Shown here one piece after another: positions 14,795 through 24,135 of a stretch of 64,000 bases of DNA; the stretch's first letter is position 1, and each line of letters opens with the position of its first letter. Below the pieces are notes generated by a model that ran no database searches, was not told where the DNA came from, and was given only the letters and a program-made list of their open reading frames with translations. Source of the DNA: JAYYZW01 sp965217605 (GTDB lineage Bacteria; Pseudomonadota; Gammaproteobacteria; Ga0077536); assembly GCA_965217605.1 (NCBI GenBank), contig CBDCJB010000003.1:310001-374000 (forward strand), in the 5' to 3' direction. The translations under genes were made by a program, and so were the position numbers.

Positions 14795-15656
14795 ATGAAA
14801 CTCGGTGTCTTGAGCTTCAACACCGAATACACGATCCGCGCGGATGAATTAGCGATCGCTGCGGAGGAACGTGGCTTTGAATCGGTGTGGTTTCCCGAAC
14901 ACACGCACATTCCGGCCAGTCGCGAAACGCCATGGCCGGGGAACGGACCCCTGCCGAAGGAATATGTGCATATGTCCGATCCGTTTGCGAGCGCGGCGGC
15001 CGCCGCCGCGGTGACGAAGACGCTCAAGATCGGTACCGGGATCTGCCTCGTGATCGAGCACGATCCGATCGCCTTGGCGAAGACTGTCGCGACCGTGGAT
15101 CGCTTATCGGACGGGCGCTTCCTGTTCGGTGTCGGCGCGGGCTGGAACCGCGAGGAAATGCAGAACCACGGCACCGCTTACGATGAGCGCTGGAAGATAC
15201 TCGAGGAACGCGTGCGCGCCATGAAAGTGATCTGGACGGAAGAGGAAGCGTCGTTTCACGGCGAATAAGTCAACTTCGACCGTATCTGGTCCTACCCTAA
15301 ACCCGTACAAAAACCACATCCCCCCGTGATCCTCGGCACCTTCGGATCGAAGTGGGGACGCCAGCGTGTCGCGGACTTCTGTGATGGCTGGATTCCGATC
15401 GACTTGTTTCACAAGGACATGCAGGAAGACATTGAGGATCTGGATGAACGGCTTCAAGCAAACGGGCGATCGCTAGCGGAGATCAGCATTTCCATGTTCG
15501 ATATTTTCGAGACGCCGGAAGCCGATCTGGCTCGTTTCGCTGAAATGGGTTGTATCGAACGAGCGATCCCGCGCTGCCCCACAGAAGACTAAAGAGACTG
15601 TGCTACGCTGGTTAGATAAATATGCCGAGATCGGACAACGGATCGGCGCGATTTAA
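14795..15656 (+). pseudogene. Decayed luciferase-like (LLM class) oxidoreductase
   Basis: The first 157 codons (MKLGVLSFNTEYTIR ... WTEEEASFHGE) match the family well and are close to the protein at 59561-60406. A TAA at 15266-15268 then replaces the residue after HGE (Phe in the intact paralogue). Translation continues in the same frame as VNFDRIWSYPKPVQ to 15589, where a TAA stops it. The expected C-terminus (KETVLRWLDKYAEIG...) is found in the +1 frame from 15591 to the TAA at 15654-15656. One nonsense change and one single-base frameshift thus disable the gene. Intact relatives use F420 or FMN. Confidence 0.85.
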
Positions 15657-15682
15657 TTCGGACAATTGAAGTGATGCCCATT

Positions 15683-15701
15683 GGCGTAAATCCCTTACGC
15701 C
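15683..15701. promoter_or_regulatory. Small inverted repeat upstream of the GST gene
   Basis: GGCGTAA, 5 bp, TTACGCC lies about 30 bp before the start codon. It could be an operator or a leader hairpin. No regulator gene is adjacent. Confidence 0.3.
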
Positions 15702-15732
15702 ATAGAAAAGACACCCGAGGAGGTCAATAACG

Positions 15733-16383
15733 ATGATTAAGTTGCACGGTGTTGGATTGAGTAACTACTACAACATGGTGAAACTGAGCCTGACAGAAAA
15801 AGGCTTGGAGTTCGAGGAAGTGGAGAGCGCACCCAGTCAAGAATCGGACTACAAAGCGAAAAGTCCAATGGGGAAAGTTCCCTGCATCGAAACTGATGGC
15901 GGTTGCATGGCCGAGACCACTGCCATCATGTCTTACCTCGAGGCGTTGAAACCGGATCCCGCTCTACTGCCGACCGATCCATTCGCCCGTGGCAAGGTCA
16001 TCGAGCTCATTAGAGTTCTGGAACTCTACGTCGAGTTGCAGGTGCGCCGGCACTACGGCGAAATTTTCTTCGGCGGTGAGCGTAACCAGGCGGCCTTCGA
16101 CGAAGTCAAGCCGATCGTCGAGAACGGACTCGCAGCCTTGAAACAGCTCGGCAGCTACAGCCCCTATATCGCCGGCAGCGATTTCACCTATGCCGACATC
16201 GTATCCGCTTATACCTTCTGTTACGCCGCACCGACCATGCAGGCCGTCTACGGTTGGGACATCATGAGCGAGGTACCGGGGTTGCAGAGCGCCATCGATG
16301 CCACGCACGCGCGTGATGCGGGCGCCAAAGTTGCTGCCGACCACCAGGCGGCACTGAAAGCCTTTCAAGAACAGGCTGCATAA
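15733..16383 (+). CDS. Glutathione S-transferase family protein
   Basis: This 216-residue protein has an N-terminal thioredoxin-like domain (about 1-78; SPMGKVPCIET with the cis-Pro, and the MAETTAI glutathione-binding turn) and a C-terminal all-helical domain with the SDFTYADIVSAY motif (Asp of the N-capping box). It probably conjugates glutathione to an electrophile or acts as an isomerase. A GAGGAGG ribosome-binding site precedes the ATG. It is monocistronic, with its own terminator-like hairpin. Confidence 0.88.
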   Translation: MIKLHGVGLSNYYNMVKLSLTEKGLEFEEVESAPSQESDYKAKSPMGKVPCIETDGGCMAETTAIMSYLEALKPDPALLPTDPFARGKVIELIRVLELYVELQVRRHYGEIFFGGERNQAAFDEVKPIVENGLAALKQLGSYSPYIAGSDFTYADIVSAYTFCYAAPTMQAVYGWDIMSEVPGLQSAIDATHARDAGAKVAADHQAALKAFQEQAA

Positions 16384-16400
16384 TCGGTAATCACGACTCA

Positions 16401-16433
16401 GCCGGGCTCGCGTTGTGCGAGTCCGGCTCCTTT
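16401..16433 (+). terminator. Hairpin terminator after the GST gene
   Basis: An 11-bp stem (GCCGGGCTCGC at 16401-16411 with GCGAGTCCGGC at 16417-16427, one G-U pair) has a 5-nt loop, followed by TCCTTT. The U-run is weak. Confidence 0.6.
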
Positions 16434-16454
16434 GTGGGCGGCGAAACATTAAAA

Positions 16455-16484
16455 ATCCCGGATGGAGCGTAGCGGAATCCGGGG
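16455..16484 (+). repeat. REP-like dispersed repeat, single copy
   Basis: ATCCCGGATGGAGCGTAGC continues to GGAATCCGGGG. It is the same repeat family as 14740-14773, located in a convergent gene gap. Confidence 0.7.
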
Positions 16485-16506
16485 GGCTTCAAATTCGCGT
16501 GCGCGG

Positions 16507-17556
16507 TTACGAAGCGCGAATGATGTGCGTAGCGAATTCAGAAATATCGGTCTCGTCAGCCCCGATCGCGACCTGATCAACGCCCAAAGACGCCATCGCA
16601 TCGATGCGCTCACGAATCTCGTCGGGGGTACCGGTCAAGGTCGTCTCCTTGATCATGCGCTCGGTAATCAATGGAACGTGCTCCGGTTTGAGCTCTGCGC
16701 AGTAGTTCGTATATAGATCTAAATGGCGGGTCTCGATCGGTTCGGTCGGCGACCGGTAAGCGTCCTTGAATGCAAGAATCTCGTGGCGGATATCTTCCGG
16801 CAACTCCATCGGATCTTTCACGGATAGCGCAAAAATATTGCATTCCGACGCGACGATCGGACCGACGGCCCGCTGTACATCGTCTAGACTCTCACCCGCC
16901 TTGACGAAATGGGCCGCAGTGAGAACCAGGATGTATAGATCTTCGAACCGCTTACCCGCGCGTTCCGCGCCACGACGGACATGGCCGAGCGTGTACTCCA
17001 GCAAACCGTCGCCAACCGTGCCGAACAGGATCACGCCATCCGCGATTTCGCCCGCGAGTTCGAGTGTCTTCGGTCCGCTGCCGGCAATATAGACCGGGAT
17101 CTCGTCGGCGAGATTGACGAAGCCGCTGTCGGGATTCAAGAACCGGATCTTCCGCATCCGATCCCCTTCCTGGTACGGCACCGTCTCGCCACGGAGCAGC
17201 CCGCGACATGTGTCGATATGTGCGCGCAACGCGGCAAGCCGGGCCGCGGGCATACCTAATGTGCGCCGCGCGGTATTCCCCGTGCCGATGCCCAATATGA
17301 CGCGCCCCGGCGCGATTACGTTGAGTGTGCCGAAGCTATTGGCCGTTATGGGGGCGATTCGCGAACTCGGATTCGTTACGTTGGTGCCGAGTTTGATCGT
17401 ATTGGTCCGCCTCGCACATAGCGCCATGCACTGGTAGACGTCGCTCCAGACCATTTGCGAATCGCCAAACCATAGGTGGGTATAGCCCATGTTCTCCACC
17501 GTCACGGCGTTCTCATCGCAACCGGGATGGGAAAGGAAGATCACGCCGTAGTCCAT
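16507..17556 (-). CDS. Luciferase-like (LLM class) flavin- or F420-dependent oxidoreductase
   Basis: This 349-residue TIM-barrel protein of the bacterial luciferase superfamily begins MDYGVIFLSHPGCD. It contains TNVTNPSSRIAPI, ILGIGTGNTARRTLG and VYIAGSGPKTLELAG, as in the methylene-H4MPT reductase-like subgroup. It oxidises or reduces an unknown substrate with FMN or F420. A GAGGAGAAA ribosome-binding site precedes the ATG. No F420-synthesis gene is in the window. It is one of three intact and one decayed member of this superfamily here. Confidence 0.85.
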   Translation of the reverse strand: MDYGVIFLSHPGCDENAVTVENMGYTHLWFGDSQMVWSDVYQCMALCARRTNTIKLGTNVTNPSSRIAPITANSFGTLNVIAPGRVILGIGTGNTARRTLGMPAARLAALRAHIDTCRGLLRGETVPYQEGDRMRKIRFLNPDSGFVNLADEIPVYIAGSGPKTLELAGEIADGVILFGTVGDGLLEYTLGHVRRGAERAGKRFEDLYILVLTAAHFVKAGESLDDVQRAVGPIVASECNIFALSVKDPMELPEDIRHEILAFKDAYRSPTEPIETRHLDLYTNYCAELKPEHVPLITERMIKETTLTGTPDEIRERIDAMASLGVDQVAIGADETDISEFATHIIRAS

Positions 17557-17591
17557 TTTTTTCTCCTCGCTGATATACGTGTTGCTAAAGA

Positions 17592-19580
17592 TTAACTAAA
17601 GAGAGGTGCCGTTTTGTTCCGGGCATATTCGACGTAAAAGTCGAGCGCTTCGGGTACGGCCACGGAATCGCGGTATCCGGCTTCGTCGGCGGATTGGCCC
17701 ATTAGTATTCTGCGGACAGGCACTTCCATTTTCTTTCCGGTTCTGGTGTACGGGATCCATTCGACTTCGCAAATCTCGTCCGGGACGTGACGCGGGGAGT
17801 AGGATCTCAACACGACTCGAACATTTTCACGCAGAGATTCGTTCAATGCATAACCGTCTTTGAGCTTAATGAACAAAGGCATGAAGAAACCACCGCCGGG
17901 CAGGTCGAGATTGACGATTAAACTGTCTGCGATGTCCTCGATCGCCTCGATCGTTCGATAGATCTCCGCGGTGCCCATCCGCACGCCGTAGCGGTTGAGC
18001 GTCGCGTCGGAGCGGCCGCGAACGTAGCAGCCGCCGCGGGAATTCATCACGAAATAATCACCGTGTCGCCAGATCCCCGGATAGATATCAAAGTAGGTTT
18101 CCCGGTAGCGCTTGCCGTCCTCGTCGTTCCAAAAATAAAGCGGCATGGAGGGCAGCGGTTGCGTGACTACGAATTCGCCCACCGCATCGAAAATTTCCTT
18201 GCCATCATCGTCAAAGGCATGCACGTCGGCGCCGAGGAACCGCGTCTGGATCTCGCCGGCCCGTACCGGCAGCGTCGGGCAGCCGCCAACGAAGCTCGAC
18301 GAGATATCCGTTCCGCCGCTCGCCGAGGTGATCCAGATATCGGATTTGACGTGATCGTAAAACCACGCGAAATGATCCGGAGATGCGGGCGATCCGGTGC
18401 AAAAAATCCCCTCCAGGGCGCCCAGGTCGTAGCGGTCTTTCGGTACGATGCCTTTGTCCATCATTAATGTGACGAACGCGGGACTGGCACCGAAGAAGGT
18501 CGTGCCCGTATCGGCCGCCATGCGCCACAGTACGTCGGCATCGGGGAACGTGGGGTTACCGTCGTAAAGGACGACCGCGCCGCCGGTCAGCAAACATCCG
18601 GTCAGCACGTTCCAAGTGATCCAGCCGCTGGTGGTGAACATGAACGTCACCGAGCTCGGCTTGAGGTTCATGTGGAAAGTGCAGAATTTGAGCAATTCGA
18701 GCAGGATCCCGCCATGGCCGTGTACAAAAGGCTTCGGTAATCCCGTCGTCCCGGACGAGTACACGATCCACAGCGGATGGCTGAAATCGACGTCCTCGAA
18801 TTCACCATCGGAACCAGCGTCCGCGCTCGATTGAATCGCCTCCCAGGAGATCGCATTCGGGGTCGGCAGGAATGCTTCTTCGGGAAACAGATATGCGACG
18901 CTGACGACACTCGTAATGCCCGGTAGCGCGCCGATCAACTCGCGAACGGCGTCGCGACGATCGAAATCGCGGCCGCCGTACCGGTAACCGTCGACGACAA
19001 ACAAGACCTTGGGGCCAATTTGCGTAAAACGGTCCAAGGCGCTTTTCGTCCCATATTCCGGCGAACAGTTCGACCACACTGCGCCCACGCTGGCGGCCGC
19101 CAGAAACGCAATGACCGTTTCAGGGATGTTCGGCATGAAGGACACGACCCGGTCGCCCGGTTTGACACCCAAACCGCGGAGTTCAGCCGCCAGCGCCGAT
19201 GTTCGAACCGCGAGGTCCTTCCACGTGATCCGCCCGAGCGGGCGGATTTCAGACAGGTATTGCAGCGCGATGTCGTCCGAGTGGGCGTGGCGCAGTATGT
19301 GTCGCGCGTAGTTGACCTTCGCACCCGGAAACCATTCGGCTCCCGGCATCTTCCGATTCTTCAATACGTATTCGTACGGGGTTGACGACTCGAGTTCGAA
19401 ATAGTCCCACAGACATTGCCAGCAGCGTTCGATATCCGCGACCGACCATTTCCATAAGGCCTCGTATTCGGAGAACTCACACCCGTAACGTGCATTCACC
19501 CACTGCATGAAGGCATGGATGTTGGTCTTTGTTTTGAATGCTTCGCTCGGATTCCAGAGAACGTCGCTTTCCTGCACCAT
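17592..19580 (-). CDS. Acetoacetyl-CoA synthetase (acetoacetate-CoA ligase)
   Basis: This 662-residue member of the ANL superfamily has the acetoacetate-CoA ligase architecture. The N-terminal region includes WKWSVADIERCWQCLWDYF and the ACAS_N segment, the P-loop is VYSSGTTGLPKPFVHGHGG (near residue 270), and an ATLNRYGVRMGTAEIY hinge and a KMEVPVRRI C-terminal lysine follow. It forms acetoacetyl-CoA from acetoacetate, ATP and CoA, and so funnels ketone bodies or leucine-type degradation products into central metabolism. The start lies within the upstream region of the divergent amidohydrolase. Confidence 0.9.
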   Translation of the reverse strand: MVQESDVLWNPSEAFKTKTNIHAFMQWVNARYGCEFSEYEALWKWSVADIERCWQCLWDYFELESSTPYEYVLKNRKMPGAEWFPGAKVNYARHILRHAHSDDIALQYLSEIRPLGRITWKDLAVRTSALAAELRGLGVKPGDRVVSFMPNIPETVIAFLAAASVGAVWSNCSPEYGTKSALDRFTQIGPKVLFVVDGYRYGGRDFDRRDAVRELIGALPGITSVVSVAYLFPEEAFLPTPNAISWEAIQSSADAGSDGEFEDVDFSHPLWIVYSSGTTGLPKPFVHGHGGILLELLKFCTFHMNLKPSSVTFMFTTSGWITWNVLTGCLLTGGAVVLYDGNPTFPDADVLWRMAADTGTTFFGASPAFVTLMMDKGIVPKDRYDLGALEGIFCTGSPASPDHFAWFYDHVKSDIWITSASGGTDISSSFVGGCPTLPVRAGEIQTRFLGADVHAFDDDGKEIFDAVGEFVVTQPLPSMPLYFWNDEDGKRYRETYFDIYPGIWRHGDYFVMNSRGGCYVRGRSDATLNRYGVRMGTAEIYRTIEAIEDIADSLIVNLDLPGGGFFMPLFIKLKDGYALNESLRENVRVVLRSYSPRHVPDEICEVEWIPYTRTGKKMEVPVRRILMGQSADEAGYRDSVAVPEALDFYVEYARNKTAPLFS

Positions 19581-19646
19581 GAGCGTGAACTTCTTTTATT
19601 TCCTGGGATTTTGTACGCTGTCGGCATCGCGGTACGAGGAAATTAT

Positions 19647-20873
19647 ATGGACATGATCGTGCGAAATGCGAGGATCGATGACGAACCTGGCGCATCGCAG
19701 TTCGACATAGGCATCGAACGAGGAAAGATCGTCGCGATCGAACCTCGATTAAATACCGATTTCGAAACGCTGGATGCCGCAGGCGGGTTGGTGACCGGCG
19801 GATTTATCGAAACCCACATCCATCTCGATAAGTCGTGCATTCTGGATCGTTGTAAATCCGAGAAGGGCGATCTCGATGAGGCGATCGAAGAAGTCGCCAA
19901 GGCCAAAACCGAATTTACCCCTGAGGACGTTTACCGAAGGGGTAAGCGAACGCTCGAGAAGTGCATCCTGCACGGTACGACGCATATGCGCACGCAGCTC
20001 GAGGTGGATCCGGGCATTGGTTTGCGCGGGCTCGAAGGGATCCGTCCGCTGATCGACGAATACAAATGGGCCATCGACATCGAGATCTGCGTGTTTCCGC
20101 AAGAAGGGCTGTTGAACAATCCCGGTACCGACGCACTCATGGTGGCGGCTTTGACCGATGGAGCCACTGTTGTCGGGGCGGCGCCGTACACGGATTCCGA
20201 CCCGCACGGGCAGATCGATCGGATCTTCGAGCTGGCGCGCGAGTTCGACGTCGACATCGACATGCATCTCGACTTCGGACCGGATCCACAGGCGCTGGAT
20301 CTCGACTACGTGTGCGAGTTGACAGAAAAGTTCGATTACGGTGCTCGCGTGGCGGTCGGGCACGTGACGAAACTCTCCGCCGTTCCACCCGCGCGTTTGC
20401 GCGACGTCGCCCGGAAAATGGCCGATGCCGGCGTCGCTTTGACGGTATTACCATCCACCGATCTGTTCCTGATGGGGCGCCATCAGGATCACGCCGTCAT
20501 GCGCGGCGTCACCCCCGCGCATATGCTGTTGAAGGAAGGCGTGAACTGCTCCCTGTCGACGAACAACGTCCTCAACCCGTTTACGCCGTTTGGCGATTGT
20601 TCATTGATAAGAATGGCGAACCTCTATGCGAACATAGGCCAGGTCGGACTACGCGACGACGTGGTGGAATGTTTCGACATGATCACCCGGCGCTCGGCCC
20701 GCCTTATGCGTTTACAGGATTACGGTGTCGCGGAAGGTAATTCCGCCGATCTGGTCATGCTGGACAGCGATACGCGCGCTACCGCGGTTGCTGAAGTCAT
20801 CACGCCCCGTTGGGGATTGAAGCGAGGCCGGTTGACCTTTACCCGTGACGCGCCAACGCTGCACGGACCCTGA
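19647..20873 (+). CDS. Cytosine-deaminase-like amidohydrolase
   Basis: From the ATG at 19647, after ACGAGGAAAT, the protein has 408 residues and starts MDMIVRNARI, as is usual for the family. A longer in-frame start at 19515 would overlap the neighbouring ligase and add unrelated residues. The motif GGFIETHIHLDKSCI gives the metal-binding HxH and the HLDK signature of the CodA branch; HMRTQLEVDP and DMHLDFGPD follow. It probably removes an amino group from, or hydrolyses, a cyclic C-N compound in the cytoplasm. The amidase gene downstream (42 bp) suggests a joint catabolic role. Confidence 0.85.
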   Translation: MDMIVRNARIDDEPGASQFDIGIERGKIVAIEPRLNTDFETLDAAGGLVTGGFIETHIHLDKSCILDRCKSEKGDLDEAIEEVAKAKTEFTPEDVYRRGKRTLEKCILHGTTHMRTQLEVDPGIGLRGLEGIRPLIDEYKWAIDIEICVFPQEGLLNNPGTDALMVAALTDGATVVGAAPYTDSDPHGQIDRIFELAREFDVDIDMHLDFGPDPQALDLDYVCELTEKFDYGARVAVGHVTKLSAVPPARLRDVARKMADAGVALTVLPSTDLFLMGRHQDHAVMRGVTPAHMLLKEGVNCSLSTNNVLNPFTPFGDCSLIRMANLYANIGQVGLRDDVVECFDMITRRSARLMRLQDYGVAEGNSADLVMLDSDTRATAVAEVITPRWGLKRGRLTFTRDAPTLHGP

Positions 20874-20914
20874 GCAACTGCGAGCGCCGAGATGACACGG
20901 CTAGCGGCGATAAT

Positions 20915-22120
20915 ATGAACGAAAAAACGCACGACCTGCCCGAAGACGCCCTCGGCGCCTTTTGCCGAGAGAATCATGTCGCTCTGAAACCTACCGGGAC
21001 GGGCGTACTCGACGGCCTGACGTTCGGCGCCAAAGACGTGTTCCACATCGCCGGCGTAGCTACGGGTTTCGGCAATCCCGATTGGCTGGCGACCCACCCC
21101 CCCGACGATCACACGGCCGCGGCGGTGCGATCGATGCTGGACGCCGGCGCCGACATGCTCGGCAAGACGCGGACCGACGAACTGACATACAGCTTGACGG
21201 GAGAAAACGCGCATTACGGCACACCGGTCAATCCCGCGGCGCCCGATCGCATCCCCGGCGGATCATCGAACGGCTCGGCCTCGGCGGTTGCCGGCAACCT
21301 GGTCGATTTCGCCCTGGGTACGGACTGCGGCGGCTCGGTGCGTCTGCCGGCCAGTTACTGCGGCATATTGGGCATGCGGCCCACGCACGGCCGCGTGTCG
21401 GTGGACGGCGTGATCCCGTTCGCGGGTTCGTTCGACGTGGTCGGCTGGTTCGCCCGCGATCCCAACACGTTCGAACGAGTAGGTGGTCTTTTGCTGAACG
21501 AAGACCCGACCGAGGCCCTACCGGAGCGCCTGCTGCTTGCGGAAGACGCGTTCGATTTAGTTCTCCCCGAGGTGCGAACGGCGGTCCAAGCCGGCGTTAC
21601 CCTGGTCGCCGGGATCACAGGCGAACCGGAAAACCTGACCGTCAGTACAGATGGCCTGCGGTCCTGGTTCGAAGTCTTTCGCGTCGTCCAGGGCTCGGAA
21701 ATATGGGCGAACCGCAAGGCGTGGATCGAGGAGGTGAAGCCGACGATCGGCCCCGGCGTCCGCGAGCGCATCGAATGGGCTTCGTCGCTCGGCAGCGCAG
21801 AAATCGCTGCTGCGACCAAAACCTACGCAGAGATTAAAAACTATCTACGCGCACTGCTCCAGCCTGGTGAAGTACTCTGTTTACCGACGTCTCCACGCGT
21901 TGCCCCATTGAAAAGTGAGCCCGCCAGTACATTGGAAAACGAATACCGCATGCAGGCGATGTGTCTATTGTGTATCGCCGGACTCGGCGGTTTGCCGCAG
22001 ATCAGCCTGCCGGTGGCGGATGTCGACGGCCTTCCGCTCGGCCTGTCCATCGTGGGCGCGCCCGGGAGCGACATGCGCGTGCTTGCATTGGCAAAGGCGG
22101 TGATGGCGGCGGCGCCGTGA
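20915..22120 (+). CDS. Amidase signature family hydrolase (short type)
   Basis: This 401-residue amidase has triad residues K40 (FGAKDVF), S117-118 (GGSSNGS) and S141 (DCGGSVRLP). The compact length resembles plant AMI1-like and related small amidases rather than GatA. It hydrolyses a carboxamide; the substrate is unknown. It probably shares a transcript with the cytosine-deaminase-like gene upstream, so the two could act in sequence on a ring-opened amide. A strong REP hairpin (22129-22200) follows its stop codon. Confidence 0.88.
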   Translation: MNEKTHDLPEDALGAFCRENHVALKPTGTGVLDGLTFGAKDVFHIAGVATGFGNPDWLATHPPDDHTAAAVRSMLDAGADMLGKTRTDELTYSLTGENAHYGTPVNPAAPDRIPGGSSNGSASAVAGNLVDFALGTDCGGSVRLPASYCGILGMRPTHGRVSVDGVIPFAGSFDVVGWFARDPNTFERVGGLLLNEDPTEALPERLLLAEDAFDLVLPEVRTAVQAGVTLVAGITGEPENLTVSTDGLRSWFEVFRVVQGSEIWANRKAWIEEVKPTIGPGVRERIEWASSLGSAEIAAATKTYAEIKNYLRALLQPGEVLCLPTSPRVAPLKSEPASTLENEYRMQAMCLLCIAGLGGLPQISLPVADVDGLPLGLSIVGAPGSDMRVLALAKAVMAAAP

Positions 22121-22128
22121 ATATCGAT

Positions 22129-22200
22129 CCCGGATTCCGCTCCGCTCCATCCAGGCTACATCGCGCTTCGTAGCCTGGATGGAGCGGAGCGGAATCCGGG
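22129..22200. repeat. REP-like inverted pair forming a perfect 30-bp stem
   Basis: Two copies of the CCCGGATTCCGC...GGCTA repeat face each other: 22129-22158 is the exact reverse complement of 22171-22200, with a 12-nt loop. It lies between the amidase and crotonase genes and would form a very stable RNA hairpin that could protect or terminate the upstream transcript. It is the paired form of the single repeats at 14740 and 16455. Confidence 0.85.
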
Positions 22201-22239
22201 GTCATCAATTATTCGACCGATACGATTGGGAGCGCATCC

Positions 22240-23022
22240 ATGCCATACAAAAACATCATCCTCGAGTCCGACGGCGCGATCGCGCTCTTGACGGTCAATC
22301 GGCCCAAGAGTCTCAATGCCTTGAACCCACAGACCATGGAAGAGATCGAGGATTGTGTCGAATCACTCCGCGGACATGTGGAAACGCGCTGTCTGATCGT
22401 CACGGGCGCGGGGGAGAAAGCCTTCATTGCCGGCGCGGATATCAGCGCCATGCTGACGATGTCCCCCTTCGAGCAGAAGAACTTCGCTACGCACGGGTTG
22501 AAAGTGCTGCGTAGCTTCGAGGAGCTTCCCATCCCCGTGATCGCGGCGGTCAACGGCTATGCGCTGGGCGGCGGTACCGAGCTGGCGCTGGCTTGCGATC
22601 TGATCCTGGCGTCGAGCAATGCGAAATTCGGGCTACCCGAAATCAATCTGGGAATCATCCCCGGCTTTGGCGGTACGCAAAGGCTCGCACGCCGCATCGG
22701 GCTGTCGAGGGCCCGTGAGATGGTCTACACAGGCGACATGATCGATGCGGACACGGCGCTCACCTACGGCCTCGTGAACTACGTCCATTCCCAAGCAGAA
22801 TTGCTCGATAAAGCGCGAGAGTTTTCACAAAAATTGGCGGCTAAGGCGCCGCTGGCCATTCGGCAGGCCAAGGCCAGTATCAACGCCGGTGTGGAAACGG
22901 ATCTCGACAATGGCGCGCGTTTCGAAACCGAAGCAATGTGCCTCACATTCGCGACCGCGGGTAAGCAGGAAGGGATGGCTGCATTTCTGGAGAAGCGTCA
23001 ACCGGTGTTCAGAGGAGTGTGA
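22240..23022 (+). CDS. Enoyl-CoA hydratase/isomerase (crotonase family)
   Basis: This 260-residue crotonase has both catalytic glutamates, E114 in ALGGGTELALACD and E134 in GLPEINLGIIPGFGG, and the oxyanion-hole segment AFIAGADIS. It therefore probably performs true hydration of trans-2-enoyl-CoA rather than only isomerisation. It closely follows the FadB1/Ech1 short-chain pattern. It is transcribed in the same direction as, and lies upstream of, the cupin and the molybdenum hydroxylase genes. No beta-oxidation partner is adjacent. Confidence 0.9.
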   Translation: MPYKNIILESDGAIALLTVNRPKSLNALNPQTMEEIEDCVESLRGHVETRCLIVTGAGEKAFIAGADISAMLTMSPFEQKNFATHGLKVLRSFEELPIPVIAAVNGYALGGGTELALACDLILASSNAKFGLPEINLGIIPGFGGTQRLARRIGLSRAREMVYTGDMIDADTALTYGLVNYVHSQAELLDKAREFSQKLAAKAPLAIRQAKASINAGVETDLDNGARFETEAMCLTFATAGKQEGMAAFLEKRQPVFRGV

Positions 23023-23123
23023 TGTAATGCGGTCGCACTGCGGTCCCAGAGGGGATCAGTGCTAAACGCTCCGGCGCATAAAGAGAATATCGAGTTACGC
23101 GCGCGACCCGTAAGGAGGACACC

Positions 23124-24101
23124 ATGAGCAACGAACATTGGCGGCGCGAAGATCCGCAGTTATATACGTATATGGATCTGCCGCGTAAGCCTATCGACGG
23201 ACCTGCGGCTATCGCGGGACTCAATGGCACCTTGATGAGTCGCGATGGCTTAAGCGAAGCGGAATCCTTTCTGGTAGAAATACCGCAAGCGTGGCGCAAA
23301 CAAGTTGACGACGCGGTCGGTTCGATCGAGTTCTTCGTTCTGCGCGGCGATCTGAGCCTGAACGGCGATCGGGTAGGGCCCAGCGGTTACGTGCATATCC
23401 CGCAGAGTTGTGGCGGCGGCGAAGCCAGTTCGGAAGCCGGGGCGCTGGCTTTCGCGTATTGGAATCCCAACATGCCCGCGTTCCCACCGCCCTATACCGT
23501 CAATCGTATTGCACAGGTATCGGATCTCGAATGGCGCCAAAGCGTGCCGACCTCGCACAGCATCCTGCACAAGCCCCTGCGCTTACCCGATCCGCATGGC
23601 GACGGCTACGAAGGCGGACCTGCTGGCCACCTCCGGCTCGAGTACATGGCGCCGGGCATGCAGACACCGTTCGAGCACAACCACCACGAATGCTGGGAGG
23701 AGCTGTTCCTGCTCGAAGGCGATATCTTCATTGCCGACGAGGGTGTCATGGGACCCGGTTCGGCGGTCAGCCATCCGCAGGAATGGTGGCACGGCCCGTT
23801 TGCGACGCGGCGCGGATGCGTCTTCCTCGTGCATACCGACGCGCCGATGGGCATTCCCTGGGGGATCCGCGATTACCCCTTTCAGGAAGACATGTGTAAT
23901 GCCTATTTGTCGGAGGGCCAGTGGGATGTGCCGATCGAACACGAGGCCTGGGCGGACCTGCCGTGGAAGCGATTTCAAGACAACCCCGAATTCGAGGCGT
24001 GGTTGAAAACGCCTGACGGTGCTGAATGGGGCGACAAGGTCGGGGTGAACACGGCCTCGCGGTTCCGCGCGAGTTGGAAGCGAACGATCGATAACGGTTA
24101 A
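23124..24101 (+). CDS. Two-domain cupin protein of unknown function
   Basis: This 325-residue protein has two cupin-like halves. The first (about 50-115) has poorly kept ligand residues. The second (about 165-240) has EHNHHECWEELFLLEGDIF and HPQEWWHGPF, which supply His and Glu metal ligands. It resembles DUF4437-type bicupins. It has no signal peptide. The enzymatic reaction is unknown. It directly precedes the three molybdenum hydroxylase genes and may act on the same compound. GGAGG-type sequence lies before the ATG (AAGGAGGACACC). Confidence 0.65.
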   Translation: MSNEHWRREDPQLYTYMDLPRKPIDGPAAIAGLNGTLMSRDGLSEAESFLVEIPQAWRKQVDDAVGSIEFFVLRGDLSLNGDRVGPSGYVHIPQSCGGGEASSEAGALAFAYWNPNMPAFPPPYTVNRIAQVSDLEWRQSVPTSHSILHKPLRLPDPHGDGYEGGPAGHLRLEYMAPGMQTPFEHNHHECWEELFLLEGDIFIADEGVMGPGSAVSHPQEWWHGPFATRRGCVFLVHTDAPMGIPWGIRDYPFQEDMCNAYLSEGQWDVPIEHEAWADLPWKRFQDNPEFEAWLKTPDGAEWGDKVGVNTASRFRASWKRTIDNG

Positions 24102-24135
24102 CGGGCTCGAATCGATTTACGCAAGGTGACGCGCG

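Noticed and set aside
19515..19646. N-terminal extension of the amidohydrolase
   Set aside because: It overlaps the divergent ligase gene, and the family normally starts at MDMIVRNARI (19647).
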